Part shown: in pieces, positions 48,388-60,092 of the stretch | How positions within the stretch are numbered: the first letter of the stretch is position 1 | Layout of the letters: each line of letters starts with the position of its first letter | DNA from: Grifola frondosa | Taxonomy: Eukaryota; Basidiomycota; Agaricomycetes; Polyporales; Grifolaceae | DNA: 64,000 bases | Direction of reading: 5' to 3' | Assembly (NCBI GenBank): GCA_001683735.1 | Contig: LUGG01000015.1 | Span: 496,001 to 560,000, forward strand | Notes under the pieces: model-generated | Databases searched by the model: none | What the model saw: only the letters and a program-made list of their open reading frames with translations | What the model was told of the DNA's origin: nothing | Made by a program: the position numbers and the translations under genes

Positions 48388-50685
48388 ATGGACGACTCCC
48401 AGACAGCTTTCGCCGCGCAATATCCCGCTTACGGCTTTGATCTCGATATGATGAAGGTAAGTCTCGTAAATTCTCACTATATGCGCGCTAATCATCGCTC
48501 CAGAGGCCTATGGACACTGTAGGTGGTCCTGACGCCAAGAAGGCCCGTTGGTCACCTACTTCGTTCGGTGCAAGCAATGGCACTAACGGAATGTCTTCCT
48601 CAAATGGCGCGCGTGACGCTTTTGCCAACTACGGTTACGGTCCCCAGGCCAGCATCACCCAGAATGGGTTCAACAACTCACCGCCTTCCTCAGGGTTTGC
48701 CGGGAACCCCTCTACTCTACCCCCTTCCCTCAGTATCAACACTGCGACGGCCGGTAACGGCATGCCTTCCCAGATGAGTCCGAACACCGCTGGTCCGTAC
48801 ACCCCTCAGCAACAGCAGCCCTCAGCGAGCCCCAACGGGAACTTGCCATACGGATTTGGGGGATATAACATGCTCGGCATGGGTTTGCCTGCGATGGGTG
48901 TCCTCGGAGGGTTCCCGTACAATGGGCAGATGGCCAATTTTGCGCAGGTGAGTTCTCAAATGACCTTTTTATTGGTGCATCTAACGAATGGACGTAGCAG
49001 TTGACCCAGCAGCGTCTACCTTCACTTGCCATTCCTGGTCCACAGGCTTCCCCTTATTCTCCTGCCACTCTTACCGCCGCGCTCTCCGCGCAGAACAACC
49101 TCACCGGCCGCACCGTCTACGTTGGTAACTTGCCTGCCACCGCATCGGTTGATGAGTTGCTCAACCTTGTTCATTTTGGCCCGCTTGAGTCGATCCGTGT
49201 GTTGCCGGAGAAGTCCTGTGTATTTTTGTCTTTCCTGGATGGCGCCACCGCCGCGGCTTTCCACGCTGACGCTCTCATTAAGAAGTTGTCTCTTCATGGT
49301 CAAGAATTGAAGATTGGTTGGGGAAAACCTTCGCCTGTCCCAAGCCAGGTTGCTCTTGCCATCCAGCAGAGCAACGCTAGCCGCAATGTCTATCTCGGCG
49401 GCCTTGATGAGAATGTTACCGAAGAGCAGCTACGTGATGATCTCAGCAGGTTCGGACTCATCGACCAGGTGAAGATCGTGCGCGACAAGAACATCGGTTT
49501 TGTGCATTTCCTGAGCATCTCTACCGCAACGAAGGTGATTCTAGACATGTCTTATCATATCAGATGCCGTTACTGAATCAGTTCTCGCCAGGTTGTCAAC
49601 ACTCTACCTACCGAGCCGCGTGGGCGGGTAAGCGCGTCAACTATGGCAAGGATCGATGTGCATACATTCCTAAGTCGCAACAAGCGGCCGCACAGGCTGC
49701 CCAGGCTGCTGCTGCCCAGTCACTTGTGGCACAGTCCGCGGTGCTTTCGCCACTTCAAACGAACCAAGGGTTCACATCGCCGTTGACGCCGTACATGCCG
49801 TTCTCACCCGACGCACTGCAGAGCCTTGCCGCCGGACAGGGTCTTAACCGGACCGTATACCTTGGCAACATCCACCCTGAGACGACTACGGAAGATCTCT
49901 GCAATGCGATCCGCGGTGGCGTCCTGCAGAGCTTGCGGTATATGCAGGATAAACATATTGCTGTACGTGCAAGCATGCCTATTCTTGTTTCCACTGCTGA
50001 CATTTCGTGCGCAGTTTGTGACGTTTATCGACCCTGCGGCTGCGCTCACGTTCTTCCAGGTTGCGTCCTACCAAGGGCTGACACTCAACAATCGTAGATT
50101 TAAGATTGGCTGGGGCAAGAACTCTGGCCCGCTGCCACCCGCGCTCGCACTCGCAGTGCACTCAGGCGCGACGCGGAACGTGTACGTTGGCAATATCGAA
50201 GATTTTGATACGTTCACAGAGGATAAGCTGAAACGCGATTTCGGCGAGTACGGCGATATCGAGCTTGTCAACTTTTTGCGGGAGAAGTGAGTGTTGCCCC
50301 CTTTGATCATTGACCTACATGATGCTGATGGTCATGTGGCAGAAACTGCGCGTTCGTGAACTTCACAAACATCTCGAACGCTATCAAGGCGATCGACGGG
50401 GTGAAGAATAAGCCGGACTATGCGAACCTGCGGATCGCGCATGGCAAAGATCGGTGCGCGAATCCGCCGCGGTCGGGTCCACAGGGAGGTTCGGGTATGC
50501 GTCGATCTGCGAGTGGAAATGGGGCGAGCTCTGGCGGACCGTCGAGCGCGGTAGAGCCGAAGACCGAGAGCGAAGATTCGGACGGGCTGCTGCTTGGTGA
50601 TGAAGTGAAGGAGGAGCCGCTGGACATTACCGAGGTGCCCGTGGGCGAGGTTGCCGCAGCGGAGAACATCGTCTCACCTGCGTGA
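48388..50685 (+). CDS. Four-RRM RNA-binding protein (Nrd1/Msa1-like)
   Basis: Exons are 48388-48456, 48504-48947, 48998-49534, 49592-49962, 50015-50286 and 50343-50685. They give about 678 residues with one single-base correction near 49615 (a C-run; [18 protein letters not shown] needs one more base). The N-terminal 190 residues are Gly/Asn/Ser/Pro-rich. Then come RRM1 ([19 protein letters not shown]), RRM2 ([20 protein letters not shown]), RRM3 ([20 protein letters not shown]) and RRM4 ([20 protein letters not shown]). [10 protein letters not shown] and RIAHGKDRC close repeats. The tail is acidic. The closest known layout is fission yeast Nrd1, a cytoplasmic RNA-binding regulator of sexual differentiation. 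Assignment to this family is good; the target mRNAs are unknown. Confidence 0.85.
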
Positions 50686-52119
50686 GGGCTTCCGCCATTG
50701 TGGCCGGCGTGATCATTGAAGTGCGCTACTCTTTGGATACCCGTCTCTCTGCCTACGTTTAGTGCTCGCGCTCGCACTCACTCCCTTCGCTTCGAACCCG
50801 TCCTATTCTGTGCCGCCCCCTGTCCCGATCGCGATGATGGCTCCCTTCAGCAAAAGCAATTTAGTGGTGGATGGACGACGTCGGTTACGGATCCGCACGC
50901 CCTCGCCTTGCGCTATTCGTTAGTTGCGCGCGGGGGCCCGACGACACACCACACGCACGCGGACCTTGGGCTATTGGTTGCTCCTTCTTTATCCACTTGA
51001 CTTTCGTCTATGATCATTTTCCTTATTCTTTACTTTTTTCCTCTTCTTCTTTCCCTTCATGTCTTTCTCCGCTTGCCTTCCCTTGTTCCTCGACCTGCGC
51101 TGTTTATGGGGTGCCGCCTGGCGCCCCGCGACGCTCGTTGTTCTATTATACATGATCCCCCTTGCGAGTCTGATCTCCTTGATACCGATACGCTACCCCT
51201 GGTGCTATAACGATGCAGTAATTTTGCGTGTATCTCACCTCCCTCTACGTCAATTTAGCAAATGGAGTCCTGTCTTATCTCTCTCGATCTGTCGATGCTG
51301 TTGAATCGCTTGTCTAATGTGTTTTGGTGTGAAAGTCTAATTAGGAGTCATAAATGAATGAAATCCCGACAGAATCAGGTCTTCGAACGCCACAAACCTT
51401 TCACTCCAATCCATCATTGGTACCTTCTGCAATATCGTTGACATTTGTCCTATGCTAAGACTGGACAAGACCTTTACACATTCCGGATACGGCTGACTAT
51501 ATGCTGTTGGCTGACACGTTTGAGATGTCTATTCACATTTTGTTCTGTTCTGGGCCGACCCTCATTACTCAGTCTTCATATGCGGAGTAGAGTTCTGTGC
51601 AACGCCGAGCAACTGCGATTTCAGACCACCGTTCGAAGCAAACAGATCAGATGAGAAAAGTGAGGATCCGCAAACTACTGTTCCGTGACTTTGCTTCGAC
51701 AATTCGCTTACTGTTGCGTATGCCTGGGTTCTAGGTCTTCCTCTATCAAAACGACCGGCCCAACCAATGTCGGAGCCTCGCCGAGTGTTAAGAATCTTCT
51801 TGTGATCCAAGATCGAATGGCTCTTTGTCCGGGGTCGCTACTCATGCAGCGATTGTCGCTAGAATGGCCCTTTGTCCAACCTCGACTATAATTCTCTTTC
51901 ACATTTGTCTTTGTGTCAACGTTAAACACTCCATTTTTGGGGGCTTCTGTGCCGCTCACCAGCGACCATAGACAATGCAAGTAGCAGAATCGGCAACACA
52001 TATCACTGGACAATGCATTTGCCACTCATCATTCTGCTCGAAGTGTTCCCGCACAAAGCCTCATTCATCGACATACTTGACAACTGTATGCCGGACTCCC
52101 TGTCAACACGACGAGCGCA
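50686..52119. other. Gene-free stretch
   Basis: About 1.4 kb after the RRM gene without a reading frame I can support. The first 500 bp are pyrimidine-rich and may be 3' untranslated sequence. Confidence 0.5.
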
Positions 52120-52246
52120 TATAAATGCGCACTACCCAAGGTGAGAAAGATTACCTCATTCTGTTCTCCTTCTACACCCTCAGGAGACTTCATACGAGCT
52201 CACTCCTCTACAGCTTACACCTATTCCTACCCACCCACTCAGAACG
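52120..52246 (+). promoter_or_regulatory. TATA box and leader upstream of a small ORF
   Basis: TATAAAT at 52120-52126 is followed by a C/T-rich leader (TTCTCCTTCTACACCCTC, CTATTCCTACCCACCC) up to an ATG at 52247. The arrangement looks like a real fungal promoter, so the short ORF may be transcribed. Confidence 0.45.
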
Positions 52247-52330
52247 ATGACAACACCGACACCAGCACCCGCTGCGTACACCGCTGACTGCCTGTGGGCC
52301 ACCGCAATGCATGGCTGCACAATCTGCTAG
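52247..52330 (+). CDS. Tiny ORF of 27 residues ending in a CaaX-like motif
   Basis: The frame from 52247 reads MTTPTPAPAA and ends HGCTIC before TAG at 52328-52330. After the stop, the same frame stays open to about 52595. An intron-like segment (GTACGT...CTGCAG, about 52380-52430) follows, so the gene may once have been longer. CTIC fits the C-a-a-X farnesylation rule, but 27 residues are shorter than known mushroom pheromone precursors. I do not recognise the protein. Confidence 0.25.
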   Translation: MTTPTPAPAAYTADCLWATAMHGCTIC

Positions 52331-52805
52331 GAACCGCCGCCAAAGAAGACTCGCATCGGAGCTCCAGGCAATCGCCAGTACGTGCTAGTCCCATCCATCT
52401 GTCATCGCATGCTAAATCACTGTCCTGCAGAATCCCGCTACATGTCGAAGCGACGCTGGAACATTCCACGCCGGAACCGCGAGATATGCACATTCGCTGT
52501 ATCCAAGCGCCCCGTTGACGGACACTGCACGCGGGAGACCGCATCGCTGCGCCCGCGCACATTCAATACTCGTCGGCAGTGTCAGCCTGCCAGATAATTC
52601 GGCCGACGCAATGCGCTCCAGGCGTGCACGTGTACGTGTTCTCAGGGATGCGCTTTGTGTGTCGCACACGTGTTCAATAGGAGATATCGCAGTGCGATAC
52701 ATGTGCGGGAAGATCTGGTGACGTGGGACGAGTCCTAGCCAGATTGCTGAATACCTCGCACATCCACGGGCGGCGCAACATGCCAGAGGCGGCGGAAGAT
52801 GCAGC

Positions 52806-53338
52806 ATGGAGCCTAAACCCGCGCTTTATACCGACAATGGGCTTGTATATTCAGTAGTTCACCCTTCGATCCGCGCACACCATCCAGCCACATCTTCCCG
52901 CTTCCCGTTCTACCTCCCCGCAGTTCACTCTTCGAGCATACGAGCCCCCATACATCTATCCGCGTTCGGGGCACGCTAGGTCCCCGCTTCCCGTTCTACC
53001 CTGCGAGCGCGACTGCATGTGCTCGTAAATGAGGAATTGCGGCGGGCGGCTCCTCAGTCATCCACGGAAGGGGCGGCACTCCGGGAAACACAATGATGCT
53101 CGGAGCGGAACCTAAGCTCATGCTTCACATCGATACTGGGATTCTGTACCCCGTAGTTCACCCTTCGACCCAGGTGCACCATTCAGCCTCACTATCCGCA
53201 CGTCATGGAAGCCAGGTCCTCGCTTCCCGCTCTATCGCGCGCCAATGCGAGTGCAGGTTCGTAGGTGCGAAACCATGGTGGAGCGCGATCTCCGCTTTCC
53301 GTGGCGAGACGATACACCCGCACGCTTTACTGGAGTGA
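52806..53338 (+). repeat. Two diverged copies of a small coding unit
   Basis: The ORF at 52806-52979 (57 residues) and the ORF at 53093-53338 (81 residues) share the pattern EPK..L..D.G..Y.VVHPS...HH.A, with clear similarity in DNA (GTAGTTCACCCTTCGA at 52854 and 53153). A second shared block (GTCC.CGCTTCCCG.TCTA) follows each at 52980 and 53216. A weaker third trace (CTTCCTGTTCTATCG) lies near 53370. This looks like a diverged tandem duplication. The function is unknown. Confidence 0.55.
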
Positions 53339-54439
53339 CCTTGCTGTACGGCGGGTCCGCAGCGGGCATGCTTCCTGTTCTATCGGCGAGGCTGCATCAG
53401 GCTAATAATGTGAATGTCCCTCAGGCTCCGGGCTCAACTGTTTATCGCGAACCTGCGCCAGTCATGCAACTTACACACGTATGCATATTTGCATAATATA
53501 TACACTAAGCTAGGCACAGGAACTGCTCCACCATTCCTGAATCTGACCTCAACGCATACGTCCATACCCCCATATTTACATATAGAACACAAGTGACAAA
53601 ACGCAGCTACATCCGTAAAATTGTACAGCTCGAAATTTGACATATTAATTGTTGTGGGAAGTCGATGATTTGTGCGCATACTGCCTCGGCCCTCTCAACA
53701 GTAACGCATGAGTACTTGCAATTTGCTAACGCTCTTAAGTCCGTCTTCGGGGCTGGGTTCCCTTGATCGCCGAAACGCCCGCGGTGCGCGCCAGCGTCAA
53801 TCATACTTTACCCTCCTCTGCGACGACAATTCGGAAGCAGCATTGATTTCAGTCATCTAGTTTTCTTTCACTGTCTTCTCTGAATTTACAACTTCAAGAA
53901 TTTGAGCGACCTTTAAGGTTTTGAGATCATGTTCCAGTATAGGCTCACTTGCCAGCTTCTATATGCGAAAGACAGTCTTTCCTCTGTATGGAGTTCCAGT
54001 GCGCGATCTTTCTACAGACGGCTCGTGATCGTTCATGGCAGCATGAAGTGAAAGAAAGTGCTGAAAGGATCAACCTTATATGATATGGTATCTAGATGCC
54101 GACCTGCTGCACAAAGGACTGGTCCGCGGTTGTTCGGAGTCATCATTGCTCGTAGAATTGACAATGAAAAGCCATATTTTTGGCCACATATGCCTCGTGA
54201 GCGCAATATGTTTGTAATGAGCAGTCACTTCATCACCATCTGGCTCTTACTGATATTAGATTCCTTTAGGCAACATCATCGTTTGTGAGGTATGGCTCAG
54301 ACCTTTCAAGAAGTATGTAATAGGTAAGTTCTATGATGCTTCTCAACCCGATTCCGCTTCATTATCGCCAATTTGGCGATCGAGGCACCCTTTGTGCCAT
54401 AAGCTGATTCTTGAGGAATGATTCATTTGGCGGCGGCCG
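53339..54439. other. Gene-free stretch
   Basis: This is AT-richer sequence without a supported gene. Small ORFs here have no family features. Confidence 0.5.
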
Positions 54440-55237
54440 TTGTTCTCGTGCATCTTGCCATCTGCGATTCACATGTTGCCTCTTTGTCTGATTAGAGTCA
54501 AACGTCACCACATCGGGCCTTTATCTCTGAACGAAAATACATTCCTGCTGCTTTGTGTTGTTGCAGACTACTCAATGTCAACAACACTCGCCATCTCGTC
54601 TGCGTCTGACCAGACAATGCATGAATCGTTGTTAGGGTCACCATTCATACTGCGAGAAGACTTCTATGCGCCACTGTACGTTCTTCCCATTCAATGTCCT
54701 TTTGACGCTCTATGCCTTTGTACCACCAGTGGCGGATTCTTGTTTACATATAACCTCCCCATGCGAGGCAAGGGGGACAACCTACTCCAATACCCCATAG
54801 CAAACCACTCTCAGAGACTCCACATTGGGACTTCCCAATTTTTCTGCTGTATGATGTCAGCATTGACAATAGCAGCGCCCCACATCACTGACTACCTGTA
54901 CGCCAACCCGACCCACCGTACGCCCTATTCCTCAAATCGCTACCCACTAACACAGTCGCGTAGTTGGTCGGCTCGAGCTTTCGTGCTGCAATGTCCCGCA
55001 TGGCATATTAGCGCGACACGCACCGGCCAGCTCACTGTGGTTCCAGCGTCACTGGAAGGCATGTTCCGGCCATTCCTGACTTCCCGAACCGCAGAAGCGC
55101 GGTGTGTGCGGAGACACTACCAGCCCGCCTCCCATCTCCGCCGCGCTCTTAGACACATTCATATTCGCATTCTCACGTGCGACCGGGCGGCGGCGCAAAA
55201 GCTCGTCCACAACGGAACACACCGTGTGACGAGGTAA
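54440..55237 (+). CDS. Hypothetical ORF cut by the Copia element
   Basis: An open frame of 265 residues with no recognised domain. Its last codons and stop (55227-55237) come from the inserted Copia LTR, so the original 3' end is not here. A later ATG (MSTTLAISSASDQTMHESLL, about 54583) may be the true start. The frame is long for chance, but nothing else supports it. Confidence 0.3.
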   Translation: MFSCILPSAIHMLPLCLIRVKRHHIGPLSLNENTFLLLCVVADYSMSTTLAISSASDQTMHESLLGSPFILREDFYAPLYVLPIQCPFDALCLCTTSGGFLFTYNLPMRGKGDNLLQYPIANHSQRLHIGTSQFFCCMMSALTIAAPHITDYLYANPTHRTPYSSNRYPLTQSRSWSARAFVLQCPAWHISATRTGQLTVVPASLEGMFRPFLTSRTAEARCVRRHYQPASHLRRALRHIHIRILTCDRAAAQKLVHNGTHRVTR

Positions 55238-55619
55238 TGAGGACCGGAGCTAGTTGATTAACAACGAATAATAACTCAGTGCTCCGGTACAAGGACACTA
55301 AAGATGTATTGTTACGGTACCTAGTTGATTAACAACGAATAATAACTAGGACCAGAATGTAAGCAAATGAAGTAAATGAAGAACTAATTCTATGGCTCAC
55401 CTCAGTGCTCCGGTACAAGGACACTGAGGGGAGCCGACACGTAGCTACTCGTATATATGAGAAACAATGCACAGGTACGTATCAGTGGCAACACGTGTAT
55501 GAAAAGATAGGAAGAACAAAAAGTGAAACTTGCATATACTGAAATGGTAAGTATCTGACCTAAACGGGAAAAGACGCGGAACTGCCTAAATCCATGCGTT
55601 TGCACGCCGTATCCCAACA
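55227..55619 (-). repeat. 3' LTR of the Copia element
   Basis: On the minus strand it begins TGTTGGGATACG right after the polypurine tract and ends CTCGTCA, so it has TG..CA ends. It contains the segment AGTGTCCTTGTACCGGAGCA...TTAATCAACTAG twice: once with a 55-nt insert (55346-55400), once without. The last 85 bp (55227-55311) are repeated exactly at 60097-60181. Confidence 0.8.
55346..55400 (-). other. 55-nt intron-like insert inside the LTR
   Basis: On the minus strand it reads GTGAGCC...GGTCCTAG with a GCTTAC branch-like motif about 18 nt before the AG. The second copy of the flanking sequence joins GAGCACTGAG to TTATTATTCG exactly where splicing would. Confidence 0.7.
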
Positions 55620-55626
55620 CGCCCCC

Positions 55627-58600
55627 TCAAACGCCATGGAGTCCATACAGCTTCGAGAGGTGCTCGACCTTGATGCGGGGCAATATCTTCGTTAGCGCGT
55701 CGGCAGGCATGTTCTCAGTGGGGCAATAGGAGAGGGAGATGTCGCCGTTTTCGATGGCCTCGCGGATGAAGTGGTAGCGTATGTCGATGTGCTTCGTGCG
55801 TGCATGGTACGTGTTGTCCTTTGCTAATGCAATAGCTGATTTGTTGTCGCTGAATAGGAGGTCGGATAAAGTCGTACGTCGTTATGGATGATCTCGCCGA
55901 GAATCGAGCGCAGCCACAAAGCCTCCTTCGCGGCGTGCGTTATTGCGATGTACTCGGCCTCGGTGCTTGAAAGCGCCACGACACCTTGCTTCTTGGACGA
56001 CCAGGAGACCGCGCCGCCATCGAGAAGAAAGATATACCCACTTATGGAGTGCCTATGCTCGACGGTCGAGCCCCAATCTGCATCCGAGAACCCTCGTAGC
56101 CCATCCTGCACCTTCCCAAATGTCAACCACTTTTCCCTCGTTCCCTTCAGATACCTCAGCACTCTCTTTGCTGCCTCCCAGTGTGCTCTGCCTGGATTCT
56201 GCATGAACTGTGACAGCGCAGTCACTGAAAATGCGATATCCGGACGCGTGCCCAGCGCCGCGTACATCAACGAGCCGATGGCCTCACGATAAGGTACGTT
56301 GCGCATATCTTCGAATTGTCTGGGGGTCGACGGCGATTGGTGTAGACCGAGAGTGGTTCCAGGGTCGAGAGGGGTGACCAGAGGCTTGGCTTCGTCGAGA
56401 TTGAACCGCGCGACTATGGTGTCGATGTACGCGCACTGCAAGAGGGAAAGCGTTCGCGCTTCTCGATCGCGCCGCACTTCGAGGCCTAGGATCCAGTGCA
56501 TCTCACCGAGATCAGTCATTTCGAAGCGGGCGCTGATGTCGCGCTTGAACGCCGTGACTTTGTCGGTCGATCCAGCAATGGTGAGGTCGTCCACGGACAC
56601 CGCCACCATCAGGATTGCGTCACCGTCGTGTTTGTAAAACACGCTATGGTCGACCGAGCTGCGGATGAGGCCCATGTCGATGAGCGCGGCTGAGAGCTTC
56701 TTGTACCACTGGCGGCCCGATTGGTGGAGGCCATAGAGTGTTCTCAGAAGCCTGCAAACGAGGCTCTCCTTACCTGGCTCGGCAAACCCGGGAGGTTGTC
56801 GCATATAGACTTCCTCTTCGAGTTCGCCATTCAGGTAAGCGCTCTTGACATCCATCTGATGGATGTCCCAGTCATATTTGGCTGCCAGTGCAAGGATTAG
56901 GCGAATCGAGCTGAGCTTTGCGACGGGGGCAAAAGTGTCATTGTAATCGACACCTGGGATCTGCGAGAAGCCTTGGGCGACAAGACGAGCCTTGTAGGAC
57001 TCGATCTCGCCTTCAGCATTCCGTTTCACCCTAAAAACAAATTTGCTCCCCACGATGTTAGCGTTCTCGGGACGTTCGACTAGCATGTACGTGCCGTGCG
57101 CCTTTATGTTCACTAACTCCTTCTCGATAGCCTCCTTCCACTTCGGCCAATCCGGACTCGCCATCGCCTCTTCCATCGTCTGCGGCTCTTGTCCCGCCTG
57201 AATTGCCATTGCTGCCTGTATCTCCGCCACGAAGCTTGCCACTTTCTCGTCTACCTCAGCATCATCTTCGTCATCATCCGGATCTTCGACATCAACAAGA
57301 TCGGGTACATCATCAAGCTTCGGACACTGCTGCGAACGCGCCCATAAGTTCGCCGGGTTGAAGACCTTTCGGGTACTGCGGCGCTTTGTGCGTTCCCGTT
57401 GTCGTGCCCGTGCCGTCATTCAAACGACGCACGTACGCGGATGCTTTGTGCACGCGTTGGCTTCGACCGGTGTTCTCCTCAGGCTCGGTTTCGACCTTCT
57501 CGGGTTCTGGCTTGGCCGCAGGAGTTTGCTCGGGAGTGGGAATACTGGGAACATGGGAAGATGACTGCTCGGAGGTGGGTTGCTCATTACTAGGCTTTGT
57601 ATCTGGCTCTGTCGTCGTTGTGGAGGTGTGCTGACTGCTAATTATCCTCGCCCCCTCAGACGGGACATCCTCTGCGACGACGACCTCGTCAACAAAACGA
57701 ATGTTTCGCTCAACCGAGATTGAGCGTTTGTCGGACCAGTAGACTCGATAGCCCTTGCTCTCATCACTGTATCCGACGAAACGGCCCTCGCGCGCCTTCA
57801 GATCGAGCTTTCGGGAGCCTTTGATGTGGACCCAGACCTTCGCACCAAATTCGTGGAGGTCACTCAAATCTGGTACATCCCCATACCGAGATTCATACGG
57901 CGACTTTCCGTCTAGTGCACGCGTCGGCGTTCGGTTCTTCAACCATGTCGCGTGCATGATCGCCTCCCCCCACAGTGACTTCGGAAGGTCCGCCGCAATG
58001 AGCATTGCATGAGCATGCTCCGTGAGTGTACGATTAAGGCATTCGGCGACGCCATTCTGTGCGGGGGTATCATGCACGGTGAGACGTGAGAGTGTTCCAT
58101 GGGCTTCAAGGTATGTTTTGAACTCGTGGCTCATGTACTCCCCGCCGCGGTCTGATTGGAGCACTTTGATAGGCTTCCCATCCTGCGTCTTCAACCGAGC
58201 CTCGAACGCCTTGTATGCCGCAAACGTCCCGCTCTTCTCGCGCAAGATATTTGTGTCCGTCCAGCGATGTGCGTCATCAGTGAATGTCACGTAGTATCGC
58301 CTCCCGCCAATTGTTTCGGTTTGCGCGGGACCCCACACGTCAGTATGGACCTTCTCGCCTAACTCCTTTGCGAGCTCACTCGTCCGCTCCTTCGGAACAG
58401 GTACACGAGTGATCTTCGCTTGGATACAGGCTTCGCAAGGCTCCTCGGTGGTAGATGTGAGTTTACCCCTTTGACGCGAGAATTCTTAACTAATGTCTTC
58501 GCAATTGCAGGGGAGATATGGCCCATGCGACGATGAAGCTCCATGGCCGTCAACTTCACATGCGTGTTGAGTGCGGCCACCGTCGGTATCTCTGCAGCAG

Positions 58601-60092
58601 AATGCTTGATTGGATACAGGCCATTCTTCGACTGGATACGGCCCACGACACAACGTGTTTTGCGATCGTTGATCCGGCACACTCCTTTCTCGAAGGTTAC
58701 GGAGTAGCCAGCTTCGTCAAGACAGGAGATCGAGATGAGACAGAAGGCTAGATCGGGTGCGTACAGTACGTTGTCGAGCGTGATCGTTCTGACTTCGTCA
58801 CCGCACGGAATTTCGACTGAAATCTTGCCTTTGCCCACAGCATCGAATTTTCGTCCATCGGCTGCTGAGACTGGCCGTGGAGAAATCGACTCGAACGTGA
58901 TGAAGGCGTTGCGATAGGGGGAAATGTGACGGCTCGCGCCGCTGTCGAACACCTCGACTTGGCTGTTCAGTATGTCCTCGGAATCAAGTTTCGATGTCAA
59001 CGATGCGGCGTCAAATGTGGTCGTGAATGCATGTGCCTCCCCATCTGCGGCGGCAGCATTCGCCGTCGTCTTGCCGCCTCCCTTGCCACCTTTCTTGGGA
59101 GCTTGGTCTCTCGGTCCCTGTCCCTCCTTTCCACCTCCCGGACGCCAGCAATCGGCCTTGACATGGCCTTTGTGCTTACAGTTATAGCACTCGATGTCCG
59201 CCTTCGAGTTACCACCCTTCCATGACGACTTGGACTTGCCGAATGCTCTGGCTGCAAGCGCCGTGTCAGTCGTCGCAGCGTTGCCGGCGCGTCGGTCATA
59301 CTCTTCGCAAACGGCAAATACGACATCATCGGGTGTGAGGGGATTCTTGGCGAGACGTGAGGCAGTTGTGAGCGCTGTCAAGAGGGTGCCATAGGATGGA
59401 GGAAGGGACTGGAAGATCATGGCCGAAAAATCGAGATCTGCAATGGGCGCACCCATTGTGGAAAGCTCCTCGCGCATTTTGAGGAGAAGATCGAGGTGAG
59501 TACGCACGTTCGTATTCTCGTTGCACTTGGTGTTCTGGAGACGGGTACGTAGGGAACTTGAGTACATCTCGGACTTCCCTTCGTATTCATGTTGAACCGC
59601 CGTCCAGACGTCTGCCGCAGCTGTGAGCTTCTTGACCCGGAGAAGAAGTGCGTCTGATATCGTGCCGTATATCTGCTGTCGAGTCGCTAACTCTTTCTGC
59701 AGATATTCGTCAACCTTCTGCTCTGCCGCCTCAACCTTTTCCAGGTACTCCTCATCTGTCAACTTGTCCAACGCGGGACTCGTTCCGCCTACGCTCGCGC
59801 TCGCTCCGGTCGTTCCGGTAGTCGGTGCGGGTGTGGTGGTGGTTGCCGCTGCTGGCGCAGGCGTTGCGGTTGCGGTAACCGCAGCTTGCGTAGCTGCGGG
59901 TCTTGGCCATGGAGGAGGTGCTGGTGGGTGTCGAGCGGTCCCGAGGAGATGTCGCATCAACCCTCGAGCTCCGATAACAGTGTAGATCCTCTCCTTGTAT
60001 GTTATCCAGTTCGACCCATCGGGTGCGAGCTTCGGGACAACATACAGGTTGGTTCGATCGGATGAGGTGAGTGACATGTCAGCAGGGCTCAT
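55627..60092 (-). pseudogene. Copia Gag-Pol polyprotein with frameshifts
   Basis: From the ATG at 60092 the first ORF (577 codons) covers Gag (UBN2-like), a CCHC knuckle CYNCKHKGHVKADC (about 59155-59200), the protease site VFDSGASRHIS (about 58930-58960) and the pre-integrase HRRMGHIS. The frame changes near 58470. Integrase follows with its D,D,E residues in VHTDVWGP, LQSDRGGEY and NGVAECLNR (about 58350 to 58040). The frame changes again near 57340. RT has KARLVAQGFSQIPGVDYNDT, DIHQMDVKSAYLNGE and an active site VSVDDL (about 56600; YVDD is usual). RNase H ends with ALSSTEAEYIA. A last shift near 55880 leads to DNKSAIALAKDNTYHARTKH and a stop at 55627. All domains are present, so only three indels separate it from an intact frame. 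Confidence 0.85.

Noticed and set aside
52239..52562. Minus-strand frame of 107 residues in the small-ORF region
   Set aside because: It overlaps the better supported plus-strand promoter and ORF and has no recognisable domain.
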